Source: Streptantibioticus cattleyicolor NRRL 8057 = DSM 46488
GTDB taxonomy: Bacteria > Actinomycetota > Actinomycetes > Streptomycetales > Streptomycetaceae
Assembly (NCBI RefSeq): GCF_000240165.1
Contig: NC_017585.1
Location: 1,674,001-1,738,000 of the forward strand
DNA length: 64,000 bases
Direction of reading: 5' to 3'
The stretch's first letter is position 1. Every line of letters starts with the position of its first letter. The notes below the pieces were generated by a model. It searched no databases and was not told the DNA's origin. It worked only from the letters and a program-made list of their open reading frames with translations. Position numbers and translations under genes: made by a program. Positions 34,519 to 43,420 of the stretch are shown here, piece by piece.

Positions 34519-36509
34519 CCCCACCGGAGGGGACGAGGACGCGGGAGGGCCGGCCGGAACGGATCCGGCGCACCGTCCTGCGCCGCCCGCTCGCCCTGGC
34601 CTCGCTCGGATACCTGGCCCTCGTCCTCGCCGGGGCGGTGTTCGCCCCGCTGCTGGCACCGTACGGCCCGACCGCCACCGACCTGCAACACGTGCTCTCC
34701 GGGCCCTCGCCGGACCACTGGCTGGGCACCGACAGCCTGGGCCGCGACGTGCTCTCACGGCTGCTCCACGGAAGCCGCGTCACGTTCCTCGGGGTGGGCG
34801 AGGGCGTGGCCACCGCGCTCGTCGTCGGGGTGACGACCGGTCTGCTCGCCGGTTTCCTCGGCGGCTGGACCGACCGCCTGGTCTCGTGGCTGACCGACGT
34901 GGTCCTCGCGGTACCGGTGATCGTCAGCCTGCTGGTCGTCCTCGCCGTCTTCGGCAGCGACGAGACCGCCGCGATGGTGGCGTTCGGCGTGCTCGCCTCG
35001 CCCGGACTCGCCCGGGTGGTGCGCGGCGCGACCCTGGTGGTGCGCCGGGAACCCTACGTCGCCGCCGCCCGGGTGGCGGGGCTGCCGCGCCGGCGGATCC
35101 TGCGCGGCCAGGTGCTGCCCCGGGTGGCCGGACCCGTCATCGTCCAGGCGTCACTGCTCGCCGGGTCCGCGCTGCTCACCGAGACCGGCCTCGGCTACCT
35201 GGGCCTCGGCGTCCAGCCCCCGGCGCCGACCTGGGGGAACATGGTGGCCGACGCGTCACACGTCATCGACCGGCAGCCCTGGCTCCTGGTGCCGCCCGGC
35301 GTCGTCATCGGGCTGGCCGTCCTCTCCTTCGGCCTCATCGGCGACACCGTCCGCGACGCGACCGCCGACCGCGTTGCCTCCACACCAGCACCACGCCCGA
35401 TCCGGCGGGCCCGTGCGACCACCACGCGGCCGGTCCCGGCCGCCAACGCCAACGCCACGGCGCTGCTGTCGGTGGAGGAGCTGACGGTCGCCCTGCCCAC
35501 CGGTGACGGGCTCACGCCGGTCGTCGACGGCGCGAGCCTGGAGATCGGCAAGGGGGAGACGGTGGGCCTGGTCGGCGAGTCCGGATGCGGCAAGACCCTC
35601 ACCGGACGGGCCATCCTCGGCCTGCTGCCACCGGGCGGCCGGATCACCGCCGGACGCGTCCTGTTCGACGGCGCCGACCTGGCCACGCTGGGCCCACGGC
35701 AGTGGCGCGGGGTGCGCGGCGCACGGATCGCCCTGGTCTCCCAGGAACCGATCGGCAGCCTCGACCCGATGGTCACCGTCGGCCGGCACGTGGACGAACT
35801 GGTGCGCCGCCACCACGGCGGCAACCGGAAGGCGTCCCGCGCCCGCACCCTCGACCTCCTCTCCGCCGTGCGCCTGCCCGACCCGGAACGGACGGCCGAC
35901 CGCTACCCGCACGAACTCTCCGGAGGCATGGCCCAACGCGTCGCCATCGCCATGGCCCTGGCCGGCGAACCGGAACTGCTGATCGCCGACGAACCGACCA
36001 CGGCACTCGACGTCACCGTCCAGGCCGAGATCCTCACCCTCCTGCGGACGTTGCAACACGACAAGGGCACCGCCATCCTCCTGGTCAGCCACGACTGGGG
36101 AGTGGTGGCCGAGATGTGTTCGCGCGCGTACGTGATGTACGCCGGGCACATGGTCGAATCCGCCCCCGTCACCAGGCTGTTGGACCACCCCCGGCACCCG
36201 TACACCGCCGGTCTGCTCGCGTGCGCCCCCCGCCACGCGCGGCCGCGCGGCCGGCTGCCGTCGATCCCCGGCACGGTGCCCGACCCGGGCCGACGGCCGG
36301 ACGGATGCCACTTCGCCCCGCGCTGCCCGCTGTCCACCACCGAATGCACCACCGGCCCGGTACCGGTCTTCCAGCCCGATGCCGGCCACCGCACCCGATG
36401 CCTGCACCACACCGACGTGGCGAAGGAAGTCAACGATGAGCAGCCGGCCGGCGCCCCTCCTCCAGGTACACGACCTGACCGTCACCTTCCCCGGCCGCCG
36501 CGGGGGTGA
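34515..36509 (+). CDS. Fused DppC-DppD: peptide ABC permease plus ATPase
   Basis: 664-residue fusion of two importer subunits. Residues 20-295 are a DppC-type permease: [25 protein letters not shown]-loop region [17 protein letters not shown], and [15 protein letters not shown]. After a short Pro/Ala linker, residues 315-640 form an oligopeptide-type ATPase with Walker A GESGCGKT (353-360), signature LSGGMAQR, Walker [13 protein letters not shown] and the C-terminal CHFAPRCPL of Dpp/Opp ATPases. The ATG overlaps the stop of the broken permease. The gene itself shows no lesion, though its partners do. Such fusions are known in actinobacteria. Its end overlaps the next gene by 74 bases. Confidence 0.9.
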   Translation: MTPPEGTRTREGRPERIRRTVLRRPLALASLGYLALVLAGAVFAPLLAPYGPTATDLQHVLSGPSPDHWLGTDSLGRDVLSRLLHGSRVTFLGVGEGVATALVVGVTTGLLAGFLGGWTDRLVSWLTDVVLAVPVIVSLLVVLAVFGSDETAAMVAFGVLASPGLARVVRGATLVVRREPYVAAARVAGLPRRRILRGQVLPRVAGPVIVQASLLAGSALLTETGLGYLGLGVQPPAPTWGNMVADASHVIDRQPWLLVPPGVVIGLAVLSFGLIGDTVRDATADRVASTPAPRPIRRARATTTRPVPAANANATALLSVEELTVALPTGDGLTPVVDGASLEIGKGETVGLVGESGCGKTLTGRAILGLLPPGGRITAGRVLFDGADLATLGPRQWRGVRGARIALVSQEPIGSLDPMVTVGRHVDELVRRHHGGNRKASRARTLDLLSAVRLPDPERTADRYPHELSGGMAQRVAIAMALAGEPELLIADEPTTALDVTVQAEILTLLRTLQHDKGTAILLVSHDWGVVAEMCSRAYVMYAGHMVESAPVTRLLDHPRHPYTAGLLACAPRHARPRGRLPSIPGTVPDPGRRPDGCHFAPRCPLSTTECTTGPVPVFQPDAGHRTRCLHHTDVAKEVNDEQPAGAPPPGTRPDRHLPRPPRG

Positions 36510-37452
36510 GCCACCGCGCGCCGTGGACGGCGTCGACCTCACCCTCGACGCCGGAGAAACCCTCGGCCTGGTGGGCGAGTCCGGATCCGGCAAGTCCACG
36601 CTGGGCAACGCGCTCCTCGGCCTCGCCGAGCCCACCGCAGGCCGGATCCTGCTGCACGGCGACGACATCACCCACGCCCCGCCACGGAAGCGGCGCACCC
36701 TCGCCCGGCACATCCAGGTCGTCTTCCAGGACCCCTACGGCTCGCTGAACCCCTCACGCACCGTCGGGGACACCCTCGCCGAACCACTGCGTTTTCATTT
36801 CGGGGCGACCCGCAAGGAGGCGATGCGCAGGGCCGGTGAGGCGCTGGAACGGGTAGGGCTGCCCGCCGCCGTGACCGCCCGGTATCCACGTCAGTTCTCC
36901 GGCGGCCAACGGCAACGCATCGCCATCGCCCGCGCGTTGCTCCTCGAACCCGAACTCGTCATCTGCGACGAGCCGACCAGCGCCCTCGACCTGTCCGTCC
37001 AGGCCCAGATCCTCAATCTCCTGCTCACCCTCCAACGACAACTCGGCTTCGCCTACCTGTTCGTCTCCCACGACATCGACGTCGTGCGCCACCTCGCCCA
37101 CCGCGTCGCGGTCCTCCTCGCCGGACGGCTCGTCGAGGAAGGCCCCGTCGACCAGGTCACCGAGGCCCCCAGCCACCCCTACACCCGCGCGCTGCTGGCC
37201 GCGGTGCCGACGACGAGGCGGCGGAGAGCGGAGACGACGCCCCCGCCCGCACCCCCGCCCGCCCGCTCCGCGACAGGGTGCCCGTTCGTCACCCGCTGCC
37301 CATCGGTGCTGGACCGGTGCGCCACCGTCCGGCCGCCCCTGCGTCCCACCGGTGTCGGCGGTGTCGCCGCCTGCCACCTCCACGCCCCGGAACCGGCGTC
37401 CCGCACCGCCGTGACCGCCCGGACCTGTTCGACCACGACATGTGACACGTGA
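36436..37452 (+). CDS. Oligopeptide ABC transporter ATPase (DppF/OppF type)
   Basis: 338-residue second ATPase of the importer. It has Walker [10 protein letters not shown]-loop [10 protein letters not shown], signature [11 protein letters not shown], Walker [14 protein letters not shown] and the switch histidine in FVSHDID. The C-terminal cysteine cluster [15 protein letters not shown] is typical for the OppF family. The ATG at 36436 follows GAAGGAAG. No lesion is visible. It works only with a complete permease pair and binding protein, which this locus no longer provides, unless a homologue elsewhere supplies the missing parts. Confidence 0.92.
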   Translation: MSSRPAPLLQVHDLTVTFPGRRGGEPPRAVDGVDLTLDAGETLGLVGESGSGKSTLGNALLGLAEPTAGRILLHGDDITHAPPRKRRTLARHIQVVFQDPYGSLNPSRTVGDTLAEPLRFHFGATRKEAMRRAGEALERVGLPAAVTARYPRQFSGGQRQRIAIARALLLEPELVICDEPTSALDLSVQAQILNLLLTLQRQLGFAYLFVSHDIDVVRHLAHRVAVLLAGRLVEEGPVDQVTEAPSHPYTRALLAAVPTTRRRRAETTPPPAPPPARSATGCPFVTRCPSVLDRCATVRPPLRPTGVGGVAACHLHAPEPASRTAVTARTCSTTTCDT

Positions 37453-37955
37453 TGCCCATGACTTCCTCGCCCGCCTCCCGCCTGCCACACCACGTCCCGC
37501 TGACGACCGGACGTCCGAGCCGCACCGGCGACGCCCCGTGCCACGCGCTCCTCGCCCTGCCCGCACACGACGTCCACGTCGCGAGCGCACGCCACTTCAC
37601 CGCCGACTGGCTCGCCTTCTGGGGGCTGCCCGGTGAGGAACGCGACACCGCGACGCTCATCGTCGGCGAACTGGCCGCCAACGCCGCGCTGCACGGACGA
37701 AGCGACATGACGCTACGCCTCTGCCTGGCCGACGACGCCCTCCACATCACCGTGACCGATCACGGCACACCCTCCCCGCACGGCACCCCGGCACACCGCG
37801 ACGCGGACGAGTACGGACGGGGCATGCACATCGTGTCGGTGCTCTCCGACCGGCTGGAGATCAGCTACCGGCCCGGCGGATGGTCCGTGCGCGCGGTCGT
37901 GGCGGTGCGGAAGCCGTGCGACCGGTGCGCTGCGTGGCGGCCCGGCCACGGATGA
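37452..37955 (+). CDS. Histidine-kinase-like ATPase (anti-sigma factor type)
   Basis: 167-residue single-domain HATPase of the RsbW/SpoIIAB type common in Streptomyces. The N-box is IVGELAANAALHG, the G1 region VTDHGTPSP and the G2 region EYGRGMHIVSVLSDR. It would phosphorylate an anti-anti-sigma factor or bind a sigma factor. The ATG at 37452 overlaps the stop of the ATPase gene (TGATG), so it sits at the end of the importer operon, though its function need not be related. In-frame GTG 37449 and ATG 37458 are alternative starts. It ends ahead of a strong hairpin. Confidence 0.88.
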   Translation: MPMTSSPASRLPHHVPLTTGRPSRTGDAPCHALLALPAHDVHVASARHFTADWLAFWGLPGEERDTATLIVGELAANAALHGRSDMTLRLCLADDALHITVTDHGTPSPHGTPAHRDADEYGRGMHIVSVLSDRLEISYRPGGWSVRAVVAVRKPCDRCAAWRPGHG

Positions 37956-37969
37956 CGTCGGCCCGAACG

Positions 37970-38013
37970 CGATCTGCCTGCCCGCGCCGTCCTGAGCGCG
38001 AGCAGGCAGATCG
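37970..38013. terminator. Bidirectional hairpin between convergent genes
   Basis: Perfect 12-bp inverted repeat CGATCTGCCTGC / GCAGGCAGATCG (37970-37981 with 38002-38013) with a 20-base loop, between the ATPase gene ending 37955 and the surface-protein gene ending 38027. It likely ends both transcripts. Confidence 0.7.
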
Positions 38014-38026
38014 TCGTTGCGTTCGT

Positions 38027-40516
38027 TCAGCGCTTCCGGGCGCGGCGCTTCCGGGCCATGAACGTGATGGCCGAGCCGGCGCCCACCAGTATGGCGACCA
38101 GGGCGACCAGTTGCGGCACCCCGGACGTACCGGTGTGGGCCAGCGAACCCGTGCTGCCGCCGGGCGGGGCCGGGTTGGCGGGCGGCGCGGGTGACGGCGG
38201 CGTGGAGGCCGGCGGCGAGGACGGCGGCGAGGACGGGGGCGGCGTCGCCTTCGGGACGTAGACCCCGGCGTCGATCGTGTGGTCGACACCGCCCGGGGTG
38301 TCCGGCGCCGTGACGGGCGCGTAGCCGTTGCACAACTGCCCGCTGGTCGGCGGGGTCACGTTGGAGTCGTGCGCACGGTCGGCGCCGGCCCGCGGCAGGG
38401 TGAACCGCAGCTCACTCGCCGGAGGCCGGCCCGGTACCTTGCCGGTGTCCGCGGTGCACACGTCGAACTGCACGGTGTACTTGGCGCCGGGCGTCAGCTC
38501 GTACGCGGCGCCGACACCGCCGAAGTAGTATTCCCCGTCGGCGTCCGTCCTGGTCGTGGCGACCTTCTTGCCGCTCGCGTCCAGCAGGTTGACCGTCGCC
38601 CCGGGCAGCTTGACCTCCGCCGGGTCCTGGATGCCGTTGTGGTCGCCGTCGAACCACACGAGGTTGCCGATCTGGATCGGCGCGTTCGCCGCCGCGTACG
38701 CGATGTCACCGAGCCCGCCGGCCTTGCCGAACCCGTTCTGTTCCTGACCGACGAACTGGTACGCGTTCTCGGTCGGGCTGTTGCCGGGGCCCTGACCGGT
38801 CGTGACGTCGTAGTAACCGGTCCCGGCGGATTCGACGTTGATGGTCGGGTCGAACTCCGTGCTGACGACCCACTGCTGCCGGGGGATGTAGGCCACCGAC
38901 CCCAGCGCGGTCTCCTGGTGCGCGCCGGCGAAGAAGTCACCCGGGAAGTATTCGACGACACCGTCGTCCTGGCCGCCGTCGTTGGCGGGGGTGGCGTGGT
39001 TGGGGCAGTTGCCGGTGCCTTCCCACGCGTACCCGCCGGCCGGATCGGCGCAGGCCATGTTGATGTCACCACCGGACATCCCCATTTCCTGCGCGTTGTT
39101 CCCCGGGCGGGGGTCCAGCCCCTTGGCGCTGAGCACGTCCATGAACCGGTCGCGGAAGCCCAGGATCATCGAACCGTCGCGGGTGAAGGCCAGGGAGGCC
39201 AGCTCCGGCTGCGGATCGATGAAGGCACCCATGTTCCGGTCGTCCCAGGTGGCCAGGGAGGTGTTCCACGGGTTCCAGTGGGTGGCCTGGTCGGCCTTGG
39301 CGGCACCGCGGATGACGGCACCGCGCTTGTCGGTGAGCGCGTGGGTCAGCACCGTGGTGAACCGCTTGCCGTCGTAGGCGTAGACGACGGCCTTGAGATC
39401 CGTGCGCTGCTGGGTGCTCTCCGCGTCGCACACGCCGCCGACGTACAGCGTGTTGTCGTGGACCGAGAGACCGAACGGCCGCCAGTCGCCGGAGCTCGCG
39501 CACCCCGGGTCCGGGATACGCACCGTCGACCTGGGTGCCGAGGCGGTGGCCCCGGTCGCGTCGAAGGCCACCAGGCTGCGGGTGCGCAGGTTCACCGCGT
39601 ACAGCGTGCGGCCGTCCTCGGACAGGGCCAGGCCGCCGATGCTCTCCTTGCCCGGTGCGTCGATGAACCCGGGGTCCTTGAGCATGTCGGCCGTGTCATG
39701 CTGCGTCACCGCGACGTCCGGCACCTGGGCGAACAACTCCGGCGCGCCCGAACTCCCGGTCGGCACCGTGTAGATCGCGCCGGGGCCCTTCGGCCCGTAC
39801 GGGGCGTACCGGCGGGCGAACGCGCTCTGGAAGAGCCGGCCGCGGTACTTGTCGTACGCCAACCCGAACGTCGTGCCCACCTGGGCCTGCGTGTCCAGCG
39901 TGGCCGGGCACGACACATCCGTGGGACACGTTCGCCGGGTGTCCGTACCGAAGGCCACCAGCGCCCGGGTGTCGGCTCCGCCGGCGCCGTTCTGGACCGG
40001 TACGAAATACCGTGAGTCCGGCAGCGTGTAGTCGGCCGGGTCCCACACCCCCGTCACCACCGAGGCGTTCTTTCCGGCCGATACGTCCACGAACGACGTG
40101 AAGCTGTCGAAGTGGTTGGCCGACGTCGCCGCGGGCGCCGCCCGCAGATATCCGCTGTACGGTGCCGGGATACCGACGTCGACGCGATATTGGCCGCCGC
40201 TCAGCACCGTCGAGTGCGGCACCACCACTTTCCCGGTGGCATCCGTGACGCCGGAGACGGCGTGCCCGGCAGGGTCGGAGACCTCCACCTTCATGCCCCG
40301 CTGCGGCACGTCCATCGTCGCGTTGATCACGCCGGTGCCGAAGAAGTCCCGCAGCACCTGGACGGTCAGCGTGCCGTCGGCGGCCGAAGCGGTGGCCGGC
40401 CCGGCCGCCGCGCCCACGCCGCCGCCGGCCAGCAGCACGACGGATAACCCCATGCGCGCCAGCGGCCCCGTGAGCCTCCAGGCCGTCCGGCGCGAGTCCT
40501 TGCCGACTTGGTTCAT
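38027..40516 (-). CDS. LAXTG-anchored surface protein with SdrD B-like domain
   Basis: 829-residue cell-wall protein. A Sec signal peptide (residues 1 to about 47, ending ATASAADG) is followed by a large beta-propeller-like region (GLALSEDGRTLYAVNLRTRSL). An SdrD B-type Ig domain begins at about residue 612 (IGNLVWFDGDHNGIQDP). A Pro/Ser-rich wall-spanning stretch follows, then LAHTG at about residue 790, a hydrophobic segment and the basic tail RKRRARKR. LAXTG is the class E sortase signal of actinobacteria. Codon 24, in the signal peptide, is TTA (40447-40445), so translation probably needs the bldA tRNA, which fits expression on aerial hyphae. ATG 40516 has GGGGGTG upstream. No sortase gene is nearby. 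Confidence 0.9.
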   Translation of the reverse strand: MNQVGKDSRRTAWRLTGPLARMGLSVVLLAGGGVGAAAGPATASAADGTLTVQVLRDFFGTGVINATMDVPQRGMKVEVSDPAGHAVSGVTDATGKVVVPHSTVLSGGQYRVDVGIPAPYSGYLRAAPAATSANHFDSFTSFVDVSAGKNASVVTGVWDPADYTLPDSRYFVPVQNGAGGADTRALVAFGTDTRRTCPTDVSCPATLDTQAQVGTTFGLAYDKYRGRLFQSAFARRYAPYGPKGPGAIYTVPTGSSGAPELFAQVPDVAVTQHDTADMLKDPGFIDAPGKESIGGLALSEDGRTLYAVNLRTRSLVAFDATGATASAPRSTVRIPDPGCASSGDWRPFGLSVHDNTLYVGGVCDAESTQQRTDLKAVVYAYDGKRFTTVLTHALTDKRGAVIRGAAKADQATHWNPWNTSLATWDDRNMGAFIDPQPELASLAFTRDGSMILGFRDRFMDVLSAKGLDPRPGNNAQEMGMSGGDINMACADPAGGYAWEGTGNCPNHATPANDGGQDDGVVEYFPGDFFAGAHQETALGSVAYIPRQQWVVSTEFDPTINVESAGTGYYDVTTGQGPGNSPTENAYQFVGQEQNGFGKAGGLGDIAYAAANAPIQIGNLVWFDGDHNGIQDPAEVKLPGATVNLLDASGKKVATTRTDADGEYYFGGVGAAYELTPGAKYTVQFDVCTADTGKVPGRPPASELRFTLPRAGADRAHDSNVTPPTSGQLCNGYAPVTAPDTPGGVDHTIDAGVYVPKATPPPSSPPSSPPASTPPSPAPPANPAPPGGSTGSLAHTGTSGVPQLVALVAILVGAGSAITFMARKRRARKR

Positions 40517-40916
40517 GACATCACCCCCCACACCTTTCTTGTCAGGGAAAACGAAGCCCCCGCTATCGCCGCACGCCGTTTCGTGGCTCCGGACGCGGAT
40601 ACCGGTCGCGGACGCCACGGAAAAGAAAAAGGGCCCACCGCCGTGGCGTGGGCGCTTCCTGATGATCGCTCGAAGAAATCGCGGGCGAGCCGTAAACGTC
40701 GCACGCCAGGAAAAGCGAACGCGCGTTCAGAGCCTCGGGCGGAACCGCCGTGAACCGTGTGCTTTCGCAGCTCCATCACGGCGCTCTCGCCCCCCGCCGG
40801 CCTCACCGATCGCCATCGCGAGCAGCGCGCGGCATTCTATCCACGGGAGCCGCGCCGCCACCAGCGAAAGCGCTGACATTCATGGTGACCTGGCGCCCGG
40901 GATCCCGGGGCCCTCA
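40517..40916. other. Intergenic leader with higher A/T content, no gene
   Basis: 400 bases between the decarboxylase stop and the surface-protein start, both on the minus strand. It is poorer in G/C than its surroundings (for example GGAAAAGAAAAAGGG at 40619-40633). It holds a minus-strand terminator-like hairpin (40633-40653) and presumably the surface-protein promoter. No open frame here looks like a real protein. Confidence 0.5.
40633..40653 (-). terminator. Rho-independent-type hairpin with T-tract
   Basis: On the minus strand, GCCCAC (40653-40648), a 9-base loop and GTGGGC (40638-40633) are followed by CC and then TTTTTCTTTT. A U-tract after a GC hairpin is unusual in this genome type. 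It lies 264 bases after the decarboxylase gene and 117 bases before the surface-protein start, so it could be an operon terminator or an attenuator. Confidence 0.55.
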
Positions 40917-42065
40917 TCAACTGCCGCGAAGGTCGGCGCAAAGGGCGTCGACGGCCTGCGGCGTCACGTGCGGCATGGCCACGAGGTGGGCGCGGTCGCC
41001 CTGGGTGGCCAGGTGCCAGGTGGCGCAGGTCCGCGGGCCGGGGCGGTCGAACGTCACGGTCAGGGCCCCGGGAAAACGCTCCGGGTGGGCCCCCGCCGCC
41101 GCCAGGGCCTCGGTGGCGTACGCGGCGGTGCGCCGGCACCGGTGGACGGTCTCGCGCACGCCACGGGTGCCCGCCTCGCGCAGCCTGCACCACAGCAGCG
41201 CGGCCGCGAGGCCGCTTCGGGAGCAGCCCAGGGTGTGGTCGGGGGCGCCGAGGTACTGTCCGGTCGGCGCCGGGGGCAGGTACCGACGGGGTGTCAGGAC
41301 CACGCCGCACGGCACCGGACAGCCCAGCAGTTTGTGCCCGCTCACCGACACGCTGTCAGCGCCGTGGGCGAGGTTCCAGGCGGGCTCCGGGTGGCAGAAC
41401 GCCGCCACCAGACCGCCGAGGGCGGCGTCCGCGTGGAGGTGGACGCCACCGGCCGCCAGCGCGGCTTCCCGCAGCGCCGGCAGGTCGTCGACGGCTCCCC
41501 GCATCACGGTGCCGATGGTGGCCACGACCACCGCGCCGTCGCCGGGCCGGCCACCCCGCGCGTCCCGATGCCTGCGGCACAGGCGGGCCAGCGCCGACGG
41601 ATCCATCGTCCCGTCGTCCCGGCAGGGCACGGTGACGGTCTCCATGCGCAGGATGGTGGCTGCCTTGCGGACGCTGTAGTGCGCGTCCGCCGAGAGGTAC
41701 ACCGGCGCCCGGGGGAACCGGTGCCGCGCGACGAACAGCCCGAACAGGATGCCCTCGCTGCCGGAGGCGGTGACGTACCCGTAGGTGTCCCGGTCGCCGC
41801 CCGCGATGCCGGTGAACCAGGAGAGCACCGCCCGCTCGAAGGACTTCACGTCGTTGCCCGAGTCGTCGTGCTCCGACGGATCGCCCGCGTTGTTGATGAG
41901 CATGGACAACAGGCTGTGCGCGGCCGAGGCGTCCCACGCGAGGTTGGCCGGGAAGCCGAGCATCCGCGGTACCCGCTGCCGCAGTTCGCCGACCATGGCC
42001 GTCACCACGGACCACACCTGCTCGGCGGCGACACCGTCCTCCTCGATCCGCAACGGGCTGTTCAC
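40917..42065 (-). CDS. PLP-dependent group II amino acid decarboxylase (histidine-decarboxylase-like)
   Basis: 382-residue fold-type I PLP enzyme similar to bacterial histidine/aromatic amino acid decarboxylases. The PLP lysine is K245 in SVSVSGHKLLG. The pyridine-nitrogen aspartate is D213 in HLHADAALGG and the stacking histidine is H129 in SADAHYSV. The phosphate-binding part is YVTASGSEGILFGLF. It would turn an amino acid into an amine with loss of CO2; the amino acid is not predictable. The GTG start (42065) overlaps the end of the acyltransferase gene, so it is the last gene of the terpene-P450-acyltransferase operon. Decarboxylases are unusual in terpene clusters and suggest an amine-bearing product. 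Confidence 0.87.
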   Translation of the reverse strand: MNSPLRIEEDGVAAEQVWSVVTAMVGELRQRVPRMLGFPANLAWDASAAHSLLSMLINNAGDPSEHDDSGNDVKSFERAVLSWFTGIAGGDRDTYGYVTASGSEGILFGLFVARHRFPRAPVYLSADAHYSVRKAATILRMETVTVPCRDDGTMDPSALARLCRRHRDARGGRPGDGAVVVATIGTVMRGAVDDLPALREAALAAGGVHLHADAALGGLVAAFCHPEPAWNLAHGADSVSVSGHKLLGCPVPCGVVLTPRRYLPPAPTGQYLGAPDHTLGCSRSGLAAALLWCRLREAGTRGVRETVHRCRRTAAYATEALAAAGAHPERFPGALTVTFDRPGPRTCATWHLATQGDRAHLVAMPHVTPQAVDALCADLRGS

Positions 42066-43357
42066 GCACGGTCACTACCCGGAAATGGAATGAGATATTC
42101 CGACCGCTTCCCCCGGCTCGTCCAGGACCCTGGCGAGCTGATCGGCGAGGGAGCGGGCCAGACCGGCCGCCTGGGCGGCGTCGAACCAGGCGCGCGGGGT
42201 GGCCAGGTGGAACCCCAGGCACCGGCGGGTGCGGGTGACGAAGACGGTGGGAACGGGGCCGGGGGCGGGGCGTAGGCGAACAGCCCGGTGACCGCCGTGC
42301 CGGGCGGCGGGTCCAGGCGGACCGGACAGGCGGCCAGATTGCTGACCATGGCGGTGAACGGCAACGGCGCGGGACCGGCCAGCAGGCGCCCGGCGGCCAT
42401 GACCTGCCGTTCGGGCCAGGCGTCGGCGAGGGCGGAGGCGAGCTGTCCGGCCACCGTCCGTGCGATCGCCGCCGGGGCATCACCCGCTGCCACCGGTGCC
42501 GTGACGGGTACGAGGGACGCGGCTTGCATGATGTGGTGGCGGGGGACGGGCGGTGCCGTGCGGCTGCGCAGATCGACGGTGACACCCAGGGCCAACGGCA
42601 GGGGCCCGGCGTCAGGGCCGAGCCGGGCGCGGGCGGCGAGCATGATGAGCGCGCAGACCAGGGCGGCGGGTGTGGTCCCCGCTTCGCGAGCGGTCCGGTA
42701 GAGCCGTACCGCCTGCGCGCTGGTCAGCTCGGTGGTGTGCAGGTGGGCGCCGTGCGGGGGACCGGTCCCGGGAGGGGTGCCGCGGGCCGGGAGCCGGGCG
42801 GGTGCGGGCTGTCCGGCCGAGGCCGCTTCCTGGCGGGCGAGCCAGGCGTCGATGTCGTGCCGAGGGTGCCGCCGCGCCAGCAGTTCGTCGACGGCGCGGG
42901 GGAGTTCCGCCCTGGTCGGAGGCGGAGCCGGGCGCACTCCGGCCAGGAGCGCGGTATAGGTCTGCCACAGGCGGGACAGAGCCGTCAGGGCGGACATCCC
43001 GTCGCTGACGGCGTGGTGGAGGGCGAAGGCGAGCAGGTGGGTGTCGTCCGGCCGGTGGACCACGGTGGCCCGCATCAGGGGTTCGTCCAGGGCGAAGGGC
43101 GCGTCGACGGGCCACGGGTCATCACCCGCCGACTCGCGCAGCGGTGGCCGGCGGCGCGGTGTGGTGACCAGGCTGGGGCCACCGACGGTCCCGGTGATGC
43201 GACAGGTGAGGACCGGGTGCCAGGAACACATCAGTTCCATGGCACGTGCCAGAGCACCGGTGTCGAGGCGGCCGTGGACGGTGACGCCGGTCACCGCCGG
43301 GGTGCCGGTGCGCGCCAGGGCGGCCTCGCCCGGGGAGAGCGAACGGTGGGTTCCCAT
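42062..43357 (-). CDS. Condensation/PapA-type acyltransferase, frameshift near 3' end
   Basis: Condensation-superfamily acyltransferase of 431 residues as it stands. The active site HHAVSDG is intact, and a CAT-like N-half (GRLDTGALARAMELMCSWHP) and C-half (GVTVDLRSRTAPPVP) are present. After TGLFAYAPPPA the frame becomes Pro/Ser-rich nonsense. The neighbouring frame reads PVPTVFVTRTRRCLGFHLAT and continues with a normal family C-terminus to a TAG at 42077-42075. One missing C in the GGCCCC run (plus-strand G run about 42255-42270) would restore a 427-residue protein. So this is either a sequencing slip or a true 3' lesion. The ATG has GGAGG upstream. It would join an acyl group to an alcohol or amine. 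Confidence 0.78.
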   Translation of the reverse strand: MGTHRSLSPGEAALARTGTPAVTGVTVHGRLDTGALARAMELMCSWHPVLTCRITGTVGGPSLVTTPRRRPPLRESAGDDPWPVDAPFALDEPLMRATVVHRPDDTHLLAFALHHAVSDGMSALTALSRLWQTYTALLAGVRPAPPPTRAELPRAVDELLARRHPRHDIDAWLARQEAASAGQPAPARLPARGTPPGTGPPHGAHLHTTELTSAQAVRLYRTAREAGTTPAALVCALIMLAARARLGPDAGPLPLALGVTVDLRSRTAPPVPRHHIMQAASLVPVTAPVAAGDAPAAIARTVAGQLASALADAWPERQVMAAGRLLAGPAPLPFTAMVSNLAACPVRLDPPPGTAVTGLFAYAPPPAPFPPSSSPAPAGAWGSTWPPRAPGSTPPRRPVWPAPSPISSPGSWTSRGKRSEYLIPFPGSDRA

Positions 43358-43420
43358 GTGCGGGTCGTCCTCCTTCGGCGGTGCTTCGGCGGTGGCCTGC
43401 CCGGGGTGCGCGGCGGGCTG

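Noticed and set aside
15684-37955. PP2C phosphatase and HATPase as one partner-switching module
   Set aside because: The genes are 20 kb apart and no anti-anti-sigma (STAS) gene or sigma factor is present between them.
38027-40516. Surface protein as part of a pilus/sortase locus
   Set aside because: No sortase or second LPXTG-type gene is nearby; it looks like a single housekeeping-sortase substrate.
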